Source: Candidatus Omnitrophota bacterium (GTDB taxonomy: Bacteria > Omnitrophota > Gorgyraeia > JABMSB01). Taken from it: 32,907 nt of DNA. The notes below the pieces were generated by a model, which did not search any database, was not told where the DNA came from, and saw nothing but the letters and a program-made list of their open reading frames with translations. The position numbers and the translations under genes were made by a program. The DNA lies in NCBI GenBank assembly GCA_013202205.1, contig JABMSB010000024.1, positions 1 through 32,907 of the forward strand. The letters are read 5' to 3'. Within the stretch, counting starts at the first letter, position 1; each line of letters starts with the position of its first letter. This document shows, piece after piece, positions 18,825 to 28,295 of the stretch.

Positions 18825-20451
18825 CAGGGGTTCATATTTTAATATAGCAAGGATGGGGATAGCAGCCAGATTGGTTGCAACCCTATCTTTTTTTATCATA
18901 ATGATGTCATCAGCGATTTCATATGGTGTAAACTCATCGGCGGATATTCCCCTTGATCACTGGAGCTACGAGTCTATTGAGCGCTTGTCGCTTGCAGGCC
19001 TTGTGGATATCTCGGGATTAAATACCAGGCCTCTCACGCGGCTTCAGATGGCTGATATGATAGGGGGTGCCATAGAGAAGATTCAGCAGGATCGTTTTGA
19101 GGTCCACTACATGGATACGGTAAGGATGGAACGCCTCCAGTCCATTCTTGATGACCTTATACGTGAGTATAAAGACGAGCTTGCCATTCTGGGAGTGGAT
19201 GTAGCTTTAGATAACGAGCGGCCAGAGAAGGTAGGGCTCTTTGAACTCGATTACAACCTTACGAGCCCTATAACCTCATATAAGAGTTACGCAAAGTTAG
19301 ATGGTATCGATGAGACGCTTTTAGAAAATAGAGATGGTTTTAGATTAAAGGATGGTTTTAACGTCAGGGCGGGCGTTCATTCCCGCGGGAATGTAGGTCC
19401 GTTCTTTTCTATGAGCGCATATCCTGTCCTCTCTGTCTCCGATGACAAGACAGAGGTAACATTCCTTGAGTTATGCGCAAAGATGACCGTTTATAATCTC
19501 GAGATAAGCGCCGGCCGCACACCCCTCTGGTGGGGACCAGGCAGACATGGTACCCTTCTATTGTCAAATAATGCCCTGCCTCTCGACATGGTTAAGGTGA
19601 GAAATGTGCTGCCGTATAGCATGCCCTGGATATTCAAGGAGTGGGGTAAATGGAACACCGCCTTCTTTGTATCCCGGCTTGAGAAGGGTAGGATTGTGTC
19701 GCAGCCGTATTTTGCGGGGTTGAGAACAGAATATTCGCCACTCCCATATTTCACCGTAGGGATTGCAAGGACTTCCATACTGAGGGGCAAGGGAAGGCCC
19801 CGGCCAAGCCTGGGAGACTATTGGAAGATATTTGTCGCCAAAAGCCGCGATGAGTTTACTACAGGCGAACCCAAGGCAACCGATACAGATCAGTTAGCTT
19901 CTTTGGATTTTAAGCTATGTTTGCCATGGGGTGACAGGACCTCCCCAATGGCTACCGATATAGAGATCTATGGTGAATGGGCGGGCGAGGATAAGTTTTG
20001 GTTTACTGAAAACGAATCGCCCGGACTTCTTGTCGGAGCTTATCTGCCCGATATATTTAAGTTCAAAGGCATCGATCTTTGCATGGAATATGCCAAGACG
20101 AAGAGTGCCTGGTACACACACGGTATCTATCAATCGGGCTATAGGAACAGGGGCCTTATCATGGGCCATCATATGGGGACGGATGCCGATGATATATCGC
20201 TATCTATCAGTAAATACTTTGAGGATTTTGATGCCCTCCTCCGCCTCCAGTATAGCAGGGAAAGGCGTGGTTTATCGCTGGGCTATCCCGAGATAGAAGA
20301 CGAGATAACGCTGGACCTCTTTTACAGATTTGCGGATAGAGTAGATCTTAAAATGAGTTATGAATTGGAGAATATACAGGACTACGGAAATATAGTAAAT
20401 AATGATAAGAAGAATCACCTCTTTAGCCTGGAGACAGATATAAAGTTTTAG
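18817..20451 (+). CDS. Wzi-like capsule assembly outer-membrane protein with N-terminal SLH-like segment
   Basis: GTG start overlapping UXS. Signal peptide, then [36 protein letters not shown] (SLH-like), then beta-rich Wzi-like region including [31 protein letters not shown]. Confidence 0.8.
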   Translation: MFSRGSYFNIARMGIAARLVATLSFFIIMMSSAISYGVNSSADIPLDHWSYESIERLSLAGLVDISGLNTRPLTRLQMADMIGGAIEKIQQDRFEVHYMDTVRMERLQSILDDLIREYKDELAILGVDVALDNERPEKVGLFELDYNLTSPITSYKSYAKLDGIDETLLENRDGFRLKDGFNVRAGVHSRGNVGPFFSMSAYPVLSVSDDKTEVTFLELCAKMTVYNLEISAGRTPLWWGPGRHGTLLLSNNALPLDMVKVRNVLPYSMPWIFKEWGKWNTAFFVSRLEKGRIVSQPYFAGLRTEYSPLPYFTVGIARTSILRGKGRPRPSLGDYWKIFVAKSRDEFTTGEPKATDTDQLASLDFKLCLPWGDRTSPMATDIEIYGEWAGEDKFWFTENESPGLLVGAYLPDIFKFKGIDLCMEYAKTKSAWYTHGIYQSGYRNRGLIMGHHMGTDADDISLSISKYFEDFDALLRLQYSRERRGLSLGYPEIEDEITLDLFYRFADRVDLKMSYELENIQDYGNIVNNDKKNHLFSLETDIKF

Positions 20452-20530
20452 AGTAAGGCATTTCGTTTGTAGAAGAGGGTGAAGATTTTTTTGTAATCTC
20501 ATGCGAAACATAAAAAAGGAGGAAAGCATA

Positions 20531-23500
20531 ATGTTTAAGAGGTCCAAAGTAGTCTTTATATGTGCAACAACGCTCGTATCTTTAATCATTCCCTATTCCC
20601 TATCCCTTACGACAGTAAACTCATATGCAGCCACGCCAAGATGGTCCGTAGACGATAGTGATGAGAAGCGCGTTCAGGATGATTTAGATTCTACTGAATT
20701 CAAAAAGTTGGAATGCCCATATTGCAAAAAGTCTTTCGAGGTCTTAATAGATCCAACCGATATTGACTTAAGGAAAGGACTGAAACCGTTCATATGTCCT
20801 TATGGCGGAAAAGAGTTTTATCAGGCATCTGAAGAGACAGCCATATCGAAGGAGAAAGAGATCTATTACGGTTTAATTAAGAGCCCAAATAGCGGCATGT
20901 ATTTTAAGGCGGAGATAGACTTAAAGGCGCTCTTTTCCGGAGAGAGCCAGATATTTGTAAGTCCATACAGCGGTGATAAATTCTATTTTAAGCCTATGCT
21001 TTTGAGCGAAGGTGGTTCCGATATGCAAATGAGCGGTTCTACGGATCTTATCTGTCCTACATGCGGAAACCCCTTCAAGGCATTCGTCGATCCTTCTAAC
21101 CCCAAACCTGTAGTGTGCCCATACGATGGTACACAGATATCAATGGCAGTTAATGCTGCCATGGGGGGAGGAGTGCCAACAGGTATAGGGGGAATCCAAT
21201 CAGTTAGTGGCGGTCAAATCCCTCAGTTAATGGGATTTAAGACACGCTCTTTGATCGAACAGGCATTTGCAGGTAAAATCCCATCATTCATTCCACGAAA
21301 TTTAACTCAGTTTGGTTATGATCTATTTCCTACGGAAGAAGAGATGCGGCTGAGGAGCATGAGAGATGATAGAAAGTTTGAAGGGGACGATGTCTCCTCC
21401 TCAGACAAAATTAAGGAGTTGGTGAATAATAACAAAGGAATCAGTGATTACAGGACCGGCGGATTTGGATCTTCTCAATTTAAGGCTCAGGCTAATGTGA
21501 TGGTAAATTCCGATTATGTTATAGGCCCAGATGATGAAATGATAATAAGCGTTTGGGGAAATATGCAGGAGGTCTTTAAAGTTACCGTTGACAAAGAAGG
21601 AAAGATCAACCTGCCTAAGAGCGGCCCTTTATATGTATGGGGGCTTAAGTTCAAAGATTGCGAAGAGCTGATAAAAGGAAAATTGAGCAAGCATTACAGC
21701 AACCTTTATATAAGTGTTTCGATGGGTCGTCTGCGCTTAATCGAAGTCTTTGTGCTCGGGGAGGTCGTCAAGCCCGGTTCACATTCTTTGAGTGCCTTGT
21801 CGGACATTTTCCATACATTATATATAGCCGGGGGACCCAAGAAGATGGGTACTATGCGCCGAATACAATTTTTAAAAGATGGCGGCGAGGCAAAAGTGGT
21901 GGATCTGTATGATATATTAATCAGCGGCAGGAAAATAACGGACTGCAAACTGGAATCGGGTGATACGATATTTGTTCCACCTATCGGAGGGGCCGTGGGG
22001 ATTGCCGGAAGCGTGAAGCGGCCCGCTATATATGAGATAAAGGAAGACCTGAGCTTGGCAGATCTGATCAAGATGTCAGGCGGCATCTCCTCAGTGGGAT
22101 ATCTTAACAGGATACAAGTTGAGAGGGTGAAAGAACATAGCGAGCTGGTCGTCTTCGATCTCGAATTCGCATCCGAAGATGAGCTGGATAGTTCATCAAA
22201 AGATATAAGGCTGCAGGATGGGGATCTGGTGCTGGTCTACCCTATCTCCCAGCTTAAACGAAATTATGTCAGCATCTCCGGCAATGTGACCAGGCCGGCC
22301 GAATATGAATTCAAAGAGGGTATGACCGTAAAGGAACTCCTGGAGAAGGCCGGAGGCATCCTCCCCGGGACATATTTAGAGCGGGCCGAGATCTATAGGT
22401 TCAAGGATGACAATACAAGAGAGATTATATCCTTTGAGATCGATGCGCTTATGAAAGGCGAGGCGGACGATATAGCTCTCAAGGAATGGGACAATTTAAG
22501 GGTCTATGGCCGCTCGGAGATATTATCAACCCAATATGTATCGGTAGATGGGGCAGTTCAAAAGGGCGGACGTTTTATCTTGAGCTCCGGTATGAAGGTC
22601 AGCGATCTTATATTCAAGGGGGGAGGTCTCAAGGAGACCGCCTCACTAGCGAACGCGGAACTCTTTCGAACCACTTCAGGATCCGGGCCCGAGCTTATAA
22701 AAGTGGATGTCGATAAGGTCTATTCCGGAGACGAAGCGTATGATATAACCTTGAAAGATAACGACCATCTCTTTGTAAGAGAGGTGATAAGCGGACAAAA
22801 ACGCGTAATAGAGGTTACGGGTGAAGTAAATTATCCCGGGAAGTATGCCGTTTCACAGGGTGAACGCTTAAGCTCCGTGCTGCAGAGGGCAGGAGGTTTT
22901 AAGGAATCGGCCTATCTGGATGGAGCATTCTTAAGCAGGGTATCTGTTAAAGAGGTACAGGAGAAGATGGTTAGGCAATTTCTGGAGATGGAACAGAAGG
23001 CTTTGCTTGCAGAACAGTCATCGATGTCTGTAGGTGTATCTGACACCCAGAGCCAAGCGCGTATGCAGGTATTGGAGTACAGGAGCGATTTGATTCACAA
23101 ACTCTCCAATGTGGATATACCGGGTAGAATGATATTAAAATTGGATAGGATGGATAAGTTCACCGGCAGCCCATACGATATAGTTATTGAGGATGGGGAC
23201 AAGCTGCATATACCGAGCAGGCCATCGACCGTCCTCGTTGTAGGCAACGTATATCACTCCTCAGCAATAGCTTTTATGGGGAATAGGGGGGTCAATTATT
23301 ATCTGAATAAGGTAGGAGGCCTTACAAAGAACGCCGACTCCAAAGGTATATATATCATAAAGGCAAGCGGCGAATCGGATACGACCTTTGTTTCGGCCCG
23401 GAAGGTGTCGCCGGGAGATACGATCATCGTTCCCGAGAAATATATATATAAGACGCCAACCGGGATACTGCTTAGAGATATCGCCAAGGTTATCTATGAA

Positions 23501-23542
23501 GTAGGATTAGGTGCGGCAGTAGCCATGGCAGCGCTCGATTGA
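20531..23542 (+). CDS. Polysaccharide export protein with multiple SLBB domains (Wza-like)
   Basis: AAGGAGG immediately upstream of the ATG at 20531 (the track starts at 20501). Signal peptide. Poly_export region DYVIGPDDEMIISVWGNMQEVFKVTVDKEGKINLPKSGPLYVWGLKF, then about six SLBB-like repeats (for example VFVLGEVVKPGSHSL, VGIAGSVKRPAIYEI, VSISGNVTRPAEYEF, IEVTGEVNYPGKYAV). Confidence 0.92.
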   Translation: MFKRSKVVFICATTLVSLIIPYSLSLTTVNSYAATPRWSVDDSDEKRVQDDLDSTEFKKLECPYCKKSFEVLIDPTDIDLRKGLKPFICPYGGKEFYQASEETAISKEKEIYYGLIKSPNSGMYFKAEIDLKALFSGESQIFVSPYSGDKFYFKPMLLSEGGSDMQMSGSTDLICPTCGNPFKAFVDPSNPKPVVCPYDGTQISMAVNAAMGGGVPTGIGGIQSVSGGQIPQLMGFKTRSLIEQAFAGKIPSFIPRNLTQFGYDLFPTEEEMRLRSMRDDRKFEGDDVSSSDKIKELVNNNKGISDYRTGGFGSSQFKAQANVMVNSDYVIGPDDEMIISVWGNMQEVFKVTVDKEGKINLPKSGPLYVWGLKFKDCEELIKGKLSKHYSNLYISVSMGRLRLIEVFVLGEVVKPGSHSLSALSDIFHTLYIAGGPKKMGTMRRIQFLKDGGEAKVVDLYDILISGRKITDCKLESGDTIFVPPIGGAVGIAGSVKRPAIYEIKEDLSLADLIKMSGGISSVGYLNRIQVERVKEHSELVVFDLEFASEDELDSSSKDIRLQDGDLVLVYPISQLKRNYVSISGNVTRPAEYEFKEGMTVKELLEKAGGILPGTYLERAEIYRFKDDNTREIISFEIDALMKGEADDIALKEWDNLRVYGRSEILSTQYVSVDGAVQKGGRFILSSGMKVSDLIFKGGGLKETASLANAELFRTTSGSGPELIKVDVDKVYSGDEAYDITLKDNDHLFVREVISGQKRVIEVTGEVNYPGKYAVSQGERLSSVLQRAGGFKESAYLDGAFLSRVSVKEVQEKMVRQFLEMEQKALLAEQSSMSVGVSDTQSQARMQVLEYRSDLIHKLSNVDIPGRMILKLDRMDKFTGSPYDIVIEDGDKLHIPSRPSTVLVVGNVYHSSAIAFMGNRGVNYYLNKVGGLTKNADSKGIYIIKASGESDTTFVSARKVSPGDTIIVPEKYIYKTPTGILLRDIAKVIYEVGLGAAVAMAALD
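20708..21142 (+). repeat. Three tandem zinc-ribbon-like protein repeats at the N-terminus of the SLBB exporter
   Basis: Within the track ORF, residues about 70-214: (1) LECPYCKKSFEV...FICPYGGKEFYQ; (2) LIKSPNSGMYFKA...IFVSPYSGDKFYF; (3) LICPTCGNPFKA...VVCPYDGTQIS. Repeats 1 and 3 keep CPxC...CPY; repeat 2 has no Cys. Confidence 0.75.
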
Positions 23543-23582
23543 TCCTAAAAATATATTTTCCGTTTTTTAAAGGAGGTATTAA

Positions 23583-24269
23583 ATGAAACAGCGGGTTTAC
23601 TCATCAAAAAAAATAACTATTCTCGATTATTTTCGCATGATATCGAGGTATAGACAGCCTATTTTCGGTTTAGCAGTCTTTATAGCTATATTGACTTATG
23701 CTATTGCGGCAGCAAAACCAGATATATACAAGGCATCCGTACGTGCTATTAAACCCAACAGAGGTGGTTATACAAGTAATAGCTTATTAGGTATTTCCCT
23801 ACTCGATGCAGCCAGGGGTGACGAGAAGGGTGAGATAATAGAATATTTGATGTCAAGCAGGCGCATGGCCGAAGATGTAGCAAAAGAGTTCAACCTCGCC
23901 AAAGAGTGGGGGGTATCGACAGAAGTTGCCGCAGCTAAAGTGCAGAAGATGGTCGATACGCATACAAGGCCACAGATGCCTATAATGGATATATGGGCAT
24001 TTGGGAAAGATCCGGATCTTCTGGTGGATATAATCAAATTTATGTTAACCAATCTCGATAAGCTTAACAATGATCTGGATATTACGACGGATAAACCATT
24101 ATTGATCGTACTGGATGAAGTTCGTGCGGATCGTGAACCGGTTTCCAAGAATGCAGGACGTAAGGCCGTCGTAGCGTTTTTGTTAGTCTCAGTTACGATG
24201 ATTACATCTATATTTTTCTGGGAATATATACAGAAACTTAAGGCAGAGGAGAAGAGGGCTGCCATCTAG
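23583..24269 (+). CDS. Wzz-type chain length determinant protein (compact, no kinase domain)
   Basis: N-terminal TM (PIFGLAVFIAILTYAIAAAKPDIYKASVRAIKP) and C-terminal TM (KAVVAFLLVSVTMITSIFFWEYIQKLKAEEKR) flanking a short extracytoplasmic region, as in Wzz. Confidence 0.82.
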   Translation: MKQRVYSSKKITILDYFRMISRYRQPIFGLAVFIAILTYAIAAAKPDIYKASVRAIKPNRGGYTSNSLLGISLLDAARGDEKGEIIEYLMSSRRMAEDVAKEFNLAKEWGVSTEVAAAKVQKMVDTHTRPQMPIMDIWAFGKDPDLLVDIIKFMLTNLDKLNNDLDITTDKPLLIVLDEVRADREPVSKNAGRKAVVAFLLVSVTMITSIFFWEYIQKLKAEEKRAAI

Positions 24270-24317
24270 CGAATGACGTCAATTTATAGACGCCTCTCTT
24301 AATAATGAATACGATAA

Positions 24318-25100
24318 ATGAGGAAGGGCTCAATGCCTGTAGCGGGTAAAGTGGTAGTTGTGGTCATGCCGGCTTATAATGCTTCAAAGACCCTTCTCGA
24401 AACTTATAATGACATACCAAAAGAGTTTGTCGATGAGATTATTCTCGTTGATGACAGTAGCAGAGACGACACCGTCAGGCTCGCAAAAGAGATCGGCATA
24501 AAGACATTCGTACATCCCCGCAACATTGGATACGGAGGAAATCAGAAGACTTGTTATAGGGAAGCCCTTAAAGCAGGGGCGGAAATTGTTATAATGTTAC
24601 ATCCCGACTATCAGTATGACCCGAAGAAGATCCCGCAGATAATAGCGCCTATAGTAGAGGGCAGGGCTTCGCTGGTTCTTGGATCCAGGATTATGGGTGG
24701 CGGCGCGCTCAACGGAGGCATGCCCATATGGAAGTATATAGCGAATAGATTCTTGACTTTTATAATGAACCTTGTTTTAAAGAAGAGGTTGTCCGAGTAC
24801 CATACGGGCTATCGCGCTTACTCAAAGGAGTTTTTGGAGACGATCCCCTTTGGACTGAACTCCGATGATTTCGTTTTTGACGCAGAGATTATTATACAGT
24901 GCGTAAATCTCGATTTCAAAATCGGTGAAATAGAAGTATCGACCATATATAGAAACGATTCTTCCTGTATCGATTTTATCTCCAGCCTGCGTTACGGATT
25001 TGGCATATTGCGTGCATTATGGCAGTACATCTTGCATAAGAATGGTTTGGTACGCCAGTCTTATCTTATGCGACAGCAAGAAGGTTGTTCGAATGAATAG
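24318..25100 (+). CDS. Family 2 glycosyltransferase (DPM/DPG synthase-like)
   Basis: VVVMPAYNASKTLLETYNDIPKEFVDEIILVDDSSRDDTVRLAKE, HPDYQYDP, VLGSRIMGGG. The start may be the ATG at 24333. Confidence 0.92.
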   Translation: MRKGSMPVAGKVVVVVMPAYNASKTLLETYNDIPKEFVDEIILVDDSSRDDTVRLAKEIGIKTFVHPRNIGYGGNQKTCYREALKAGAEIVIMLHPDYQYDPKKIPQIIAPIVEGRASLVLGSRIMGGGALNGGMPIWKYIANRFLTFIMNLVLKKRLSEYHTGYRAYSKEFLETIPFGLNSDDFVFDAEIIIQCVNLDFKIGEIEVSTIYRNDSSCIDFISSLRYGFGILRALWQYILHKNGLVRQSYLMRQQEGCSNE

Positions 25101-25132
25101 CTTTTATGTGCAGCTTTAAATAGAGGACTGAT

Positions 25133-26398
25133 ATGGACCGCGGCATTGGATCTACTATGAAAAGGACAAAAGCCCTCTACCTCTCTTACGATGGCATACT
25201 GGAACCGTTAGGACAATCACAGATCCTACCTTATCTGAAGGAGTTGTCAAAAAAAGGAATCAGTTTTATCCTGCTCACTTATGAAAAGAAGAGATATTTG
25301 CAGGATAAGAAGATGTTGGCTATGATTTCCCGAGAATTGACAGATCACAATATAAAGTGGTTCAAGCTGCGTTATCATAAGAATCCCCCTTTCTTCTCAA
25401 CGTTATTCGATGGTTTGAGAGGGTTGATATTATCTATATTCATTTTGATTAAAGAAAAGATTATTATAATTCATGCCCGTTCATACGTCTCTACCCTGAT
25501 CGCATTTATCATAAAGAAAGTTTTCGGAACAAAATTTATCTTTGATATGCGCGGTTTCTGGGCCGATGAAAAATTGGATGGGGGAACCTGGAAGGAGAAA
25601 GACCTGCTCTATCGGTTGGTCAAAATTTTGGAAAAACGTTATCTGATATCGGCTGATCGGATAGTTGTCTTAAGCGAAAAAGCCAGAGATTACATCGCGG
25701 ATAATTTCGAACTAAGGGCGAACGTTGTAGTGATACCTTGCGCAGCCGATGCGGAAAAATTTAAGTTTAATTCACACGCGCATCAGGCGCTGCGCAAAAG
25801 ATATTTTATCGAAGAGAAATTCGTCTTTGTGCACGCCGGATCTCTGGAAGGCTGGTATCTGATAGATAGGATGCTCGATTTCTTCGGGGTTGCTAAGGAG
25901 ATTATCGATAGTGCCCACTTTCTTATTTTAACCCATTCCCCTAGAGAGATGTTGGATAAGATGATTGCAGCGAAGAATCTCCGGCCCGAAGATTTTACGG
26001 TAGCTGCCGTCGCTCAGAGCGAAATGCCGGATTATCTTTCCCTTGCTGATGTAGGACTGTTTTTTCTAAAACGCTCTTTTGCCATGAAAGCGGTTTTGCC
26101 CACAAAAGTTGCCGAATATTTAAGCTGCGGCATCCCTATAATTACAAACAGAGGCATCGGAGACCTGGAGGAATGTATCCTGAATAATAATGCGGGAATC
26201 ATCATTGATGGTTTTGCAGAGAGAGAATATAAGAGTGCCTTGCAGGGGGCGCTTGACCTTGTGGCAGATGCAAAGGTTAGAGAAAATTGCCGAAGAACTG
26301 CTCTCGATAATTTTTCGCTCACCGGCGCTGCAGAAAAGTATAATGAGCTGTATTCAGAATTGAGCAACAGGATGTGCGAACATATGGAAGGGCAATAA
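25133..26398 (+). CDS. GT4-type glycosyltransferase
   Basis: ALYLSYDGILEPLGQSQILPYLKELSKKGI, HARSYVSTLIA, FIFDMRGFWADE, ADRIVVLSEKARDYI, PTKVAEYLSCGIPIITNRGIGDLEE. Confidence 0.88.
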   Translation: MDRGIGSTMKRTKALYLSYDGILEPLGQSQILPYLKELSKKGISFILLTYEKKRYLQDKKMLAMISRELTDHNIKWFKLRYHKNPPFFSTLFDGLRGLILSIFILIKEKIIIIHARSYVSTLIAFIIKKVFGTKFIFDMRGFWADEKLDGGTWKEKDLLYRLVKILEKRYLISADRIVVLSEKARDYIADNFELRANVVVIPCAADAEKFKFNSHAHQALRKRYFIEEKFVFVHAGSLEGWYLIDRMLDFFGVAKEIIDSAHFLILTHSPREMLDKMIAAKNLRPEDFTVAAVAQSEMPDYLSLADVGLFFLKRSFAMKAVLPTKVAEYLSCGIPIITNRGIGDLEECILNNNAGIIIDGFAEREYKSALQGALDLVADAKVRENCRRTALDNFSLTGAAEKYNELYSELSNRMCEHMEGQ

Positions 26399-26399
26399 G

Positions 26400-27293
26400 A
26401 TGAGGATACTGATTACCGGCAGCAGTGGTATGCTGGGCAGCGCATTGTGCCCACTGCTATCGGAGCGCAACGACACGATTTTGGCAACTGATATAAATGC
26501 CAATGGTGGTGCCGTATGTTTAGACATAGCGGACATGGAGGGTGTAAAAAAGGTATTCGCGGATTTTGGGCCGGAAGCAGTTTTTCATCTTGCTGCGGTG
26601 ACCGATGTCGATGGATGCGAGATCCAACAAGAAGAGGCATATAGAACCAATACCCTGGGTACGGAGAATATCGTATTCTCCTGTATGAAGCGCGATATCC
26701 CCCTGGTCTATATAAGCACTGCCGCCGTCTTTGACGGCAAAAAGAAGGTGCCATATACTGAATTTGATCTTCCGAATCCGTTGAATGTTTACGCCAAGAC
26801 GAAATTGGAAGGCGAAAGCATCGTCGCAAGGTCCCTAAAGAGATATTTTATCGTACGTGCCGGCTGGATGATCGGGGGTATAGATAAGGATAAGAAGTTC
26901 GTCTCCAAGATCATTAAGCAATTAGATGGCCAAAAGGAGATCTTTGCAGTTGCCGATAAAGTTGGCAGCCTGACCTTTACCAAAGATATCGCAAAAGGCC
27001 TACTCAGTTTAGTAGAGACCGAAAGGTATGGCCTCTACCATATGGCCAATAAAGGCAGTTGTTCGCGCTATGACATTGCGAAGCTGATAGTAAAATTTAT
27101 GGGGCGTGATGATATAGCGGTGACGCCCGCCACCTCTGAAATGTTTCCGCTGCCGGCGCTCAGGCCCGATTTAGAGGCGATAGATAATTTTAAGCTAACC
27201 CTGATGGGAATGAACAATATGCCGACATGGGAAGAGGCATTAGAGGAATATGTCTTCATGGTAAAAAAGAGCAGGGAGCCGGTTGGATTATAA
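26400..27293 (+). CDS. dTDP-4-dehydrorhamnose reductase (RmlD-like SDR)
   Basis: MRILITGSSGMLGSALCPLL, VFHLAAVTDVDGCE, YISTAAVFDGKKKVPYTEFDLPNPLNVYAKTKLEGE. Confidence 0.9.
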   Translation: MRILITGSSGMLGSALCPLLSERNDTILATDINANGGAVCLDIADMEGVKKVFADFGPEAVFHLAAVTDVDGCEIQQEEAYRTNTLGTENIVFSCMKRDIPLVYISTAAVFDGKKKVPYTEFDLPNPLNVYAKTKLEGESIVARSLKRYFIVRAGWMIGGIDKDKKFVSKIIKQLDGQKEIFAVADKVGSLTFTKDIAKGLLSLVETERYGLYHMANKGSCSRYDIAKLIVKFMGRDDIAVTPATSEMFPLPALRPDLEAIDNFKLTLMGMNNMPTWEEALEEYVFMVKKSREPVGL

Positions 27294-27353
27294 GGAAGAT
27301 ATTTTCATAGTTTGATGAGTGCCGAATGTGCTTTAAGGAGCTGAACGATTATA

Positions 27354-28295
27354 ATGCAAAATAGGCCGCAAAAAACGCCATACGAGGTTAGCTATATAAA
27401 ATGCAAGGTTTGCGGCAAGGACGATTTTAAGTTCTTAGGTCTGAGAGGAAATTTGGAGTATCTTGGCGCGCCTGCCCTTGAGCCTGGCAAGCCGCATATG
27501 ATTACCAATGTGGTTAGGTGTAAGAGATGCGGTTTTGTCTATACCAACCCTTATGTTGTATCCGAAGAAGGGAAGGATTTTTACAGCGACCCTGATCAAT
27601 ACAGATCGTCCTGCAGCGCAAAAGAAGAAGAGATGTTCAAAGAGACACTCTCGCTTATTAACAGAATCGCGACTAAAGGTAAGCTCTTAGACATAGGTTG
27701 CGGAAAAGGGGAATTTTTGGCCCTTGCCAAAGAGTCAGGTTGGGAGGCGTGCGGCGTTGAGACATCCGGCGGACTTGCTGATTATTCACGAAAGAGATAC
27801 GACCTCAAGATAGAGAATGTGCCGCTGGAAAAGGTTAAATACCCAGATAAGCACTTTGATATTATCACGCTCAATATGGTGTTGGAACATATAGATGAAC
27901 CCAATGATCTGATAAAGGAGGTTTATAGAATATCGAAGGAGGATGGCGCGGTCATTATTGAGGTACCGAACACCAATAGCCTTCTTCTAAAGGCGATACG
28001 AATCTTTTTTTTAATAAGGGGTAAAAACTGGTCGCCCCTATTGTCTCCTTTGCATAAACCATACCATACTTACGGATACTCAAACCATACATTGAGGTTT
28101 TTACTTAACAGCCATAATTTCAAAATTGTCAAAGTGATAAACGGCAGTCTCTTCAACAGAGGATTGGGCAAAAGGCCCGAGGTAAATGGGTTATTAAGGA
28201 TGGGGGGCCTCTTTACAACCTTTCTCGGAGCAACGATTGGAATGGGAGATGTAATAACGGTAATCGCCAAAAAGAGAAGAAAAAATCCGAAATGA
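27354..28295 (+). CDS. Class I SAM-dependent methyltransferase with N-terminal zinc-binding motif
   Basis: CKVCG...CKRCGFVYTNPYV N-terminal cysteines, SAM motif LLDIGCGKGEFLALAKESGWEACGVE, and ITLNMVLEHIDEPNDLIKEVYRI. Confidence 0.9.
   Translation: MQNRPQKTPYEVSYIKCKVCGKDDFKFLGLRGNLEYLGAPALEPGKPHMITNVVRCKRCGFVYTNPYVVSEEGKDFYSDPDQYRSSCSAKEEEMFKETLSLINRIATKGKLLDIGCGKGEFLALAKESGWEACGVETSGGLADYSRKRYDLKIENVPLEKVKYPDKHFDIITLNMVLEHIDEPNDLIKEVYRISKEDGAVIIEVPNTNSLLLKAIRIFFLIRGKNWSPLLSPLHKPYHTYGYSNHTLRFLLNSHNFKIVKVINGSLFNRGLGKRPEVNGLLRMGGLFTTFLGATIGMGDVITVIAKKRRKNPK

Noticed and set aside
20452-20530. Possible regulatory hairpin (tttcg...cgaaa) in the leader of the SLBB gene
   Set aside because: Only about 5 bp of complementarity with a long loop. 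No riboswitch consensus was recognisable by eye.
23768-24265. 165-aa antisense ORF opposite Wzz
   Set aside because: Ser/Ile-rich shadow ORF with no domain. The sense Wzz-like gene explains the region.
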